From Xanthobacteraceae bacterium (GTDB lineage: Bacteria; Pseudomonadota; Alphaproteobacteria; Rhizobiales; Xanthobacteraceae): 8,406 nt of DNA. Shown in pieces: positions 5,953 to 8,406 of this stretch; the stretch's first letter is position 1, and each line of letters begins with the position of its first letter. The notes below the pieces were generated by a model that saw only the letters and a program-made list of their open reading frames with translations, had not been told where the DNA came from and did not search any database. A program made the position numbers and the translations under genes. Location of the stretch: the NCBI GenBank assembly GCA_030043175.1, contig JASHYD010000312.1:1-8406 (forward strand), written 5' to 3'.

Positions 5953-6164
5953 GGGCGGACGCGCTCTGCTTCGAATCCGCGATCGAGAAGGCGCCTTAAG
6001 CCTTTCGATGGGCTAAGGCCGCGGTCTTTGGAATAGGCGAGCACCATCGCCCGGTACCCTGCCGGGACGCGGACCCCCAAGTTTTCGGTTAAAGTGGCAG
6101 CGGATCGGAATAGAACTCCGCCTGTGCGGTCGACGCGAGGCTTAGTAGCGGCGGACTCTGGCAT
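5949..6164 (-). CDS. Ribbon-helix-helix (CopG/Arc-like) small DNA-binding protein
   Basis: The 71-residue product has a basic N-terminal arm followed by TENLGVRVPAGYRAMVLAYS (26-45), then KDRGLSPSKGLRRLLDRGFE (46-65). This is a short strand (LGVRVP), helix A, a Gly turn, then S-x-S-x-x-x-R-R-L-L helix B, the pattern of ribbon-helix-helix dimers that bind operators with the strand. I chose the ATG at 6162-6164 because GGAGG sits eight bases before it; an ATG at 6177-6179 would add five residues but lacks an RBS. It is the first gene of the replication operon and lies next to a large inverted repeat, so autoregulation is likely by inference. The next gene overlaps as ATGA. It could be a prophage early repressor or a copy-control-type regulator. 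Confidence 0.75.
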   Translation of the reverse strand: MPESAATKPRVDRTGGVLFRSAATLTENLGVRVPAGYRAMVLAYSKDRGLSPSKGLRRLLDRGFEAERVRP

Positions 6165-6165
6165 G

Positions 6166-6224
6166 GTCGAAACCTCCATGCCTGACCGAAACTGATATTC
6201 GGTCAGGTCGGATTTGGTTTCGAC
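6166..6224. promoter_or_regulatory. Nested inverted repeat over the regulator's leader and RBS
   Basis: Two perfect inverted repeats share almost the same centre. The inner one has 10-bp arms CCTGACCGAA (6181-6190) and TTCGGTCAGG (6198-6207) around 7 bases. The outer one has 9-bp arms GTCGAAACC (6166-6174) and GGTTTCGAC (6216-6224). As RNA from the minus strand they would form a two-tier hairpin whose base includes two G of the GGAGG RBS and the spacer up to the AUG at 6164. As DNA they are candidate operator half-sites for the ribbon-helix-helix protein encoded immediately downstream. Confidence 0.7.
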
Positions 6225-6484
6225 ACAGATTTACATCTGCACGCGGAGTCGAACCTGGATGCTCCTACACCTCACACTAAGTGCGAGGGACGCGGCGAGG
6301 GCAATAAACGAGCCGAAGAATCGGCGCGACCTCTCAATTTTGGAACAAGCACCACTAATGTCAAGCATCGTTCTGAATTGTTGTTGAATATCTTGTCTTA
6401 ACGGAAACTAAAACTGCGAAGCCTACTGCTCCTCCGGGCAGCAATAGTTCGCTTGGCCTCCTGCGCCCGGTGCAGCGGGGGAGG
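6225..6484. other. Gene-free stretch with promoter and small hairpins
   Basis: I find no convincing reading frame here. The stretch carries three small dyads: GCCGA/TCGGC (6312-6325), CCTCACAC/GTGCGAGG with one mismatch (about 6270-6288), and CAGAT/ATCTG (6226-6239). On the side of the membrane-protein gene lies a weak hairpin, CTACTGCT/AGCAATAG (6423-6447 region, one wobble), which is not followed by a convincing T run, so a terminator is not established. If transcription starts at the candidate promoter here, the regulator operon has a structured leader of roughly 165 bases. Confidence 0.5.
6337..6364 (-). promoter_or_regulatory. Candidate sigma70-type promoter of the replication operon
   Basis: On the minus strand a perfect TTGACA (6364-6359) is followed after 16 bases by CAAAAT (6342-6337), four of six matches to the -10 consensus. 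It points leftward at the ribbon-helix-helix gene and its operon. Predicted transcription would start near 6330. It is a sequence match only; the spacing is slightly short. Confidence 0.4.
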
Positions 6485-6872
6485 CTATTCGGCTACTGTA
6501 TTGGTGTTCGGGTCTTCGATTTTCCCATCTGGCCGCTTGATGGCCCACGGACTTTTCATGCTGTCAACATTGGGTGTGCCGGCTGAAATCGGTATAACGG
6601 AGCGATAAACCGTCGTTTCAAGTGGATGATGCCACAGAGTTTCATGTCTTTCTATTTCCCATGCAATAATAGGCTCGTACGAAATCTCATCGCGGATATG
6701 GACAGCAAGTTCCCAACCAGGGGACGCGGGGATAATGGTACTACTAGTTGTGATCTTTGCCACGTGTCTCGCCTTCGTTCGCTGACAACAGTTACGGCTC
6801 CGACGCACAATTATGGCTGCCCCGATTGCCCCCAATGCTGTTCCTAGTGAAAAAAAACAACAGATTGGCCAT
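6485..6872 (-). CDS. Small single-pass membrane protein, frame interrupted at a T8 run
   Basis: The uninterrupted frame 6485-6835 can begin only at TTG 6833-6835 and has no RBS. Upstream, AAGGGG and ATG (6870-6872) give MANLLFF and then enter eight consecutive T (6851-6858). With one T fewer the ATG frame joins the body to give a hydrophobic span, SLGTALGAIGAAIIV, followed by RRSR: a classical N-terminal transmembrane segment with a positive inside flank. The remaining 100 or so residues are soluble (PGWELAVHIRDEISYEPIIA, then KRPDGKIEDPNTNTVAE) and not recognised. As written the gene is frameshifted. Explanations are a homopolymer base-call error, slippage expression or a real mutation. I annotate the span from the ATG because RBS and topology both fit it. 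Confidence 0.5.
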
Positions 6873-6894
6873 AGAAAGCCCCTTCCGTTTCCTC

Positions 6895-7050
6895 CTATCG
6901 CCGCCTCGAGCCCAGTGTGGACTGTGCGGGCTTGGCAAGCTTCAGGGTAAGTTTTTCGAGGTGCGCGATTAGCTCGGAGGCCTGCCGCACATCATTCGCC
7001 CTGAAGGGGTCTGCAATCTCGGCGGCGTAGTCTTTCAGGCCGCCCGCCAT
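6895..7050 (-). CDS. Small hypothetical ORF (51 residues)
   Basis: The frame runs from ATG 7048-7050 to TAG 6895-6897 with coding-like GC-rich third positions. It encodes MAGGLKDYAAEIADPFRAND, then an amphipathic helix (VRQASELIAHLEKLTLKLAK) and a basic tail. No RBS is obvious. The same frame is open back to the TAA of the Cache-domain remnant (7075-7077), so it may be translated by coupling. Its end overlaps an AGGAGG that precedes the membrane-protein gene. The family is not recognised; it could also be a C-terminal piece of a decayed gene. Confidence 0.4.
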   Translation of the reverse strand: MAGGLKDYAAEIADPFRANDVRQASELIAHLEKLTLKLAKPAQSTLGSRRR

Positions 7051-7074
7051 CGCACGACGGGCAGAGGGCCGGGA

Positions 7075-7514
7075 TTACTTGTAGTAGCCGACGCCGCACC
7101 CGAGGTCAGACGAAACCCGCGTGACTAGCGAGGTCTTAGGCAACAGCGGAGCGGTGGTGCCGGGTTTGGGCCAGAGGTAATTGACCTCGCTAATGACGCC
7201 CTCTGGCTTCATCATGGCGTCATAGACTTGCTGCCCGGTGTTTACGCCGCCGCTTTGTAGTGTCCTGATGTCTGTGCCCATCGTTGCGCCGAGCGTGTTG
7301 CTGGCGATGAGTTTGGCGTCGTGAAGCCTCGCGCAGAACCAGGGGCGTCGCAACGGAAGAGGTAGACACAAAAGTTGTCGTGACCGGTAAGTCTCTCCGA
7401 GCGGAAAAGCGATGATCCAATGCACAAGTTGAATTTAATCGCGAATGCGTTCTCCGACAAGCCTATGGGCCGGCCACCTGCCGAGCCCTCGCGGGCGGCG
7501 CGGAGGCTTGGCAT
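7075..7514 (-). pseudogene. Single-Cache sensor domain remnant, frameshifted
   Basis: The downstream frame carries TMGTDIRTLQSGGVNTGQQV, then VNYLWPKPGTTAPLLPKTSL and VTRVSSDLGCGVGYYK. This is the second half of an sCache_2-type extracellular sensing domain: a D-x-x-G-x-x-x-V-x-x-M helix, Y-x-W-P-x-P, P-K-x-S-x-V-x-R-V, and a final G-V-G-Y-Y strand. The usual preceding strand (GHDNFCVYLFRCD) is found in a different frame that starts at ATG 7512-7514, so the reading shifts near 7340-7350 beside a GCCCC run. Such domains normally sit in the periplasm in chemoreceptors, histidine kinases or small secreted proteins with a signal peptide. Here neither a signal peptide nor any output domain is visible, so it is an isolated remnant or passenger in the prophage. 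Confidence 0.65.
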
Positions 7515-7529
7515 CGGGGTGCGCCCAGC

Positions 7530-7928
7530 TTACTCGCTGGTCAACTGACTTTCCCTCGCAATACGTTCATGTTCCTCGCGGGCGCTTTTGATGCGGTATT
7601 CATATTCTTGGCCATTGTACGGTAATCGTTTGGTGATCTCGTAAGCCCCGGCAGGGGCAGTGAAGCGCTCGTTTCGGTCAGGATGGAATTGCACGATCTG
7701 CCCGACGTTTGAATATTTGCGCCTAACCTCCGGATCAGCGGCGCGCTCCAGAGCGTTCTTCAAGCAGGCTTGGACGGCATTCGCGTCTAAACCGCGTGCT
7801 ATTGCTCTGGCGGAAAGTTCGTCAATCGCAACATCATGGCCGCCCAAATAAAGGGCTAGCGCGGCATCAGCCGTCGCCTCAAGTCGGTCATCGGTGCGGC
7901 TGGCGAAGTTCGCAAAGATGTTCCGCAC
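7530..7928 (-). CDS. Hypothetical protein (132 residues)
   Basis: This is a 132-residue soluble protein starting at GTG 7926-7928. Residues 1-60 are helical (RTDDRLEATADAALALYLGG, HDVAIDELSARAIARGLDAN). Residues 61-80 form a helix ending in a basic stretch (ALERAADPEVRRKYS). Residues 83-115 are likely beta (VGQIVQFHPDRNERFTAPAG, then a YEITKRL strand and a Tyr-rich EYEYRIK strand), with a charged C-terminal helix. I do not recognise the family. The GTG lies one base after the TGA of a 25-codon ORF. The GTG frame stays open upstream for only about ten codons to a TAG, with no better start, so the start is either coupled to the small ORF or the true N-terminus is shifted. Confidence 0.6.
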   Translation of the reverse strand: MRNIFANFASRTDDRLEATADAALALYLGGHDVAIDELSARAIARGLDANAVQACLKNALERAADPEVRRKYSNVGQIVQFHPDRNERFTAPAGAYEITKRLPYNGQEYEYRIKSAREEHERIARESQLTSE

Positions 7929-7929
7929 T

Positions 7930-8007
7930 TCAAGCGGATGCCACGTGAGCCTCAGCAGCTATGGAAGGGGCTGTATCTAGGTATTCGTCGGCGTTGCCGG
8001 CGTCCAT
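7930..8007 (-). CDS. 25-codon ORF: leader peptide or shifted N-terminus
   Basis: ATG 8005-8007 with AGGAAGG nine bases upstream encodes MDAGNADEYLDTAPSIAAEA and then HVASA before TGA 7930-7932. An in-frame TGA bounds it upstream. Its stop lies one base before the GTG of the 132-residue gene (TGAAGTG). It is either a coupled leader ORF or, after a single-base indel, the real N-terminus of that protein, because the adjoining frame reads LEVRNIF across the same bases. Confidence 0.35.
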   Translation of the reverse strand: MDAGNADEYLDTAPSIAAEAHVASA

Positions 8008-8015
8008 TCCAAGTA

Positions 8016-8032
8016 ACCTTCCTCAGGAAGGT
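8016..8032. repeat. Perfect 17-bp palindrome
   Basis: ACCTTCCT-C-AGGAAGGT is a perfect dyad just before the 25-codon ORF. Its left-reading arm supplies that ORF's RBS (AGGAAGG). It may be an operator or an RNA element that masks the RBS; it could also be chance. Confidence 0.4.
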
Positions 8033-8086
8033 GCTTGTCAGGAGCCGGTCGGGTCGAGTAATATCCCGCTTGCCACAGCTAGACAT

Positions 8087-8104
8087 TATCCGGCCTATCC
8101 GGCC
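8087..8104. repeat. Tandem 9-bp direct repeat
   Basis: TATCCGGCC occurs twice without a gap (8087-8095 and 8096-8104) in the gene-free stretch between the AlpA-like gene and the next ORF. It may be a protein-binding iteration; no function is assignable from sequence. Confidence 0.4.
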
Positions 8105-8129
8105 CCACAGCACCCACAAATTGAACCTA

Positions 8130-8150
8130 GGCAGGCCCAAAAGGCCTGCC
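8130..8150 (-). terminator. GC-rich hairpin after the AlpA-like gene, possible terminator
   Basis: GGCAGGCC (8130-8137) and GGCCTGCC (8143-8150) are perfect 8-bp arms around five bases, 54 bases downstream of the AlpA-like stop. In minus-strand RNA the stem is followed by UAGGUUCAAUUUG, with few U, so intrinsic termination would be weak. Confidence 0.4.
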
Positions 8151-8203
8151 GCTATTCCCCCTCATCAAAGCCTCCTGCTGACTTGGGCCGATTCCGGCTC
8201 CGG

Positions 8204-8406
8204 TTATTCCGCCGCTTGCATTTGCTCAGCGGCGTCTCTTTCGGCGATTTTGCTCAACAAGTATTCGTTGACCTCCGCTTCAACCCAGCCCTTAGTGGAA
8301 TGCCCGAATTTAATAGGTTTCGGGAATCTCCCCTTTTTAACTAGGTAATGGATATGTGAAGCGGAGAACGGTATTCCGCGGGCGCGCAAGTCCTCGTAAT
8401 TCAGAA
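8204..8406 (-). CDS. AlpA/MerR-type helix-turn-helix regulator (excisionase-like), 5' end outside window
   Basis: The frame is open to the right edge and reads LNYEDLRARGIPFSASHIHY, then LVKKGRFPKPIKFGHSTKGW and VEAEVNEYLLSKIAERDAAE, ending QMQAAE before the stop. This is the Phage_AlpA / excisionase winged-helix fold: helix 1 (YEDLRARG), recognition helix (SASHIHYLVKKG), wing (FPKPIKFG), and the W-V-E-A-E-V helix. Such proteins of about 70-80 residues act as excisionases or as activators of integrase genes in prophages such as P4/CP4-57. Only a few residues can be missing from its N-terminus, although a TTG at 8389 would also fit within the window. Its integrase partner would be expected beyond the right edge. 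Confidence 0.8.
   Translation of the reverse strand, partial: LNYEDLRARGIPFSASHIHYLVKKGRFPKPIKFGHSTKGWVEAEVNEYLLSKIAERDAAEQMQAAE

Noticed and set aside
6235..6300. tRNA-like T-arm (GGTTCGACTCC on the minus strand), possible tRNA or attachment site
   Set aside because: The flanking bases do not form a five-base T stem, and no acceptor, anticodon or D arm can be built around it.
6423..6447. Hairpin as terminator of the membrane-protein gene
   Set aside because: The arms contain a wobble, the loop is nine bases, and no uridine run follows directly in the minus-strand RNA.
7938..8348. Plus-strand open frames of up to 136 codons opposite the AlpA-like gene
   Set aside because: They overlap a well-supported minus-strand gene, show no recognisable motif, lack an RBS and are rich in Pro, Arg and Ser as expected for antisense shadows of GC-rich coding DNA.

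Overview
The window looks like part of a degraded prophage or phage-like island in a moderately GC-rich alphaproteobacterium, plausibly Hyphomicrobiales. That placement is inferred from gene style and codon use, since no ribosomal or housekeeping gene is present. Every gene I can support is on the minus strand, so transcription runs from the right edge to the left. Genes are tightly packed, many with ATGA or GTGA start/stop overlaps.

Right part (about 6485-8406): an AlpA/MerR-type helix-turn-helix protein (excisionase-like) runs off the right edge. It is followed by a leader-like 25-codon ORF, an unrecognised 132-residue protein, a frameshifted remnant of a single-Cache sensor domain, a 51-residue ORF, and a small membrane protein whose natural start is separated from its body by a run of eight T.

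Middle (about 3277-6480): a gene-free stretch holds a candidate promoter and a leader rich in inverted repeats, then an operon. It encodes a ribbon-helix-helix regulator, a 228-residue unknown, an 89-residue unknown, a RusA-type Holliday junction resolvase, three small unknowns and the N-terminal part of a phage/plasmid primase. This is the early replication/recombination module of a temperate phage. The primase breaks off at about 3425 and runs directly, in another frame, into the C-terminal two thirds of an Sf6-like small terminase subunit. The simplest reading is a deletion joining two genes.

Left part (1-3000): where a large terminase subunit would be expected there is an AT-richer intergenic stretch with inverted repeats, then a serine recombinase (resolvase/invertase type) and a double zinc-ribbon/HNH-like endonuclease gene. 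Each of these two is broken by one apparent single-base indel. Three further genes follow: a HicB-like N-terminal fusion, a Cys-cluster 78-residue protein, and a GTG-started Ala/Pro/Gln-rich protein running off the left edge.

I see no complete new defence or other system. The items most worth a second look are the nested inverted repeat over the ribbon-helix-helix start site, the primase/terminase junction, the recombinase with its repeat-bearing promoter, and the T8 tract in the membrane protein. Four strong and one possible frameshift within 8.4 kb indicate either real decay or uncorrected base-call errors; the reads would decide.
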